Origin: Clostridiales bacterium
GTDB lineage: Bacteria; Bacillota; Clostridia; Christensenellales; CAG-1252
DNA: 5,352 nucleotides
Direction of reading: 5' to 3'
NCBI GenBank assembly: GCA_003445835.1
Contig: DMCI01000147.1
Coordinates: 1-5,352, forward strand
Below the pieces are notes generated by a model, which was not told the DNA's origin, did not search any database, and saw nothing but the letters and a program-made list of their open reading frames with translations. Positions 5,097 through 5,352 of this stretch are shown in pieces (within the stretch, counting starts at the first letter, position 1; the number at the start of each line of letters is the position of its first letter). The position numbers and the translations under genes were made by a program.

Positions 5097-5352
5097 ATGG
5101 ATAAGAGTCATATCAGAAATTTTTGCATTATCGCACATATCGATCACGGCAAAAGTACCCTTGCCGATCGCTTGATGGACGTCACGGGCACGGTGCCCGA
5201 AAGAGAGGCGAAGGAACAGCTTCTCGACAATATGGACATCGAGCGCGAAAGAGGGATCACGATCAAGCTTCAGCCCGTCAGAATGTTTTACAAACTGGAC
5301 GGAGAGGAGTATATGCTCAACTTGATCGACACCCCGGGACACGTGGACTTTA
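5097..5352 (+). CDS. lepA: Elongation factor 4 (LepA), N-terminal part, cut by window end
   Basis: LepA is a translational GTPase that acts on the ribosome (back-translocation and initiation roles have been proposed). The 85 codons present cover the start of the GTPase domain. They contain the LepA N-terminus with [16 protein letters not shown] (P-loop/G1, residues 6-21), the switch I region ERERGITIK with its Thr, and DTPGHVDF (G3) at the window edge. The spelling [20 protein letters not shown] and the segment [12 protein letters not shown] separate it from EF-G and TypA. The ATG at 5097 is the first in frame (a TAG at 5091 precedes) and gives the family's normal N-terminus. No clear Shine-Dalgarno is seen; only GGA at 5088-5090. 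The full protein is about 600 residues, so most lies beyond the window. Confidence 0.97.
   Translation, partial: MDKSHIRNFCIIAHIDHGKSTLADRLMDVTGTVPEREAKEQLLDNMDIERERGITIKLQPVRMFYKLDGEEYMLNLIDTPGHVDF

Noticed and set aside
5077..5175. Overlapping 32-codon open frame starting at ATG 5077, out of frame with lepA
   Set aside because: There is no ribosome binding site and no recognisable product; it may affect initiation but is not supported as a gene.
1..5352. CRISPR array, transposase, phage or toxin-antitoxin content
   Set aside because: No spaced direct repeats, no insertion-sequence ends, and every long plausible frame is assigned to a housekeeping or membrane-redox family.

Overview
The window reads as ordinary chromosomal DNA of a Gram-positive-type bacterium, most likely a Clostridia-like member of the Bacillota (Firmicutes). 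Reasons: strong AGGAGG-type ribosome binding sites, AT-rich intergenic regions with near-consensus sigma-A promoters, compact hairpin-plus-T-tract terminators, a DegV-family protein, and an ApbE / NusG-domain-II / Gx-transporter gene trio that I know mainly from Firmicutes. The assignment rests on gene content and signals only.

Layout. (1) Bases 1-50 hold the last 18 nt of a tRNA gene with encoded CCA, followed at once by its terminator. (2) Bases 51-282 are non-coding and end in a perfect-consensus promoter for a single-gene unit (283-720) encoding a small type IV pilin-like protein, closed by a strong terminator. (3) The -35 box of the next promoter lies inside that terminator hairpin. It starts a five-gene plus-strand operon (826-4205): DegV-family lipid-binding protein, ApbE flavin transferase lipoprotein, membrane-anchored NusG-domain-II protein, Gx-transporter/HepT-like membrane protein, and a YjbR/MmcQ-family protein. 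The genes are 1 nt apart or overlap. (4) A short A/T-flanked hairpin at 4204-4229 serves as a shared terminator for the operon and a convergent minus-strand glycerophosphodiester phosphodiesterase gene (4228-4983). (5) That gene and lepA (elongation factor 4, from 5097 and cut by the window end) diverge from back-to-back promoters whose -35 boxes are 3 bp apart.

How the genes may work together. ApbE, NusG-II and the Gx transporter form a recognisable module associated with extracytosolic flavoprotein and quinone-dependent electron transfer (Rnf-like or EET-like systems). ApbE would attach FMN covalently to an exported target. No target flavoprotein is in the window, so the partner must be elsewhere. 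DegV (fatty-acid binding) and GDPD (phospholipid headgroup breakdown) are lipid-related but lie in different transcription units. I see no CRISPR array, transposase, phage gene or clear new system. The most interesting items are regulatory: the terminator/promoter overlap before degV, a terminator-like palindrome inside apbE, and the isolated, strongly expressed-looking pilin gene.
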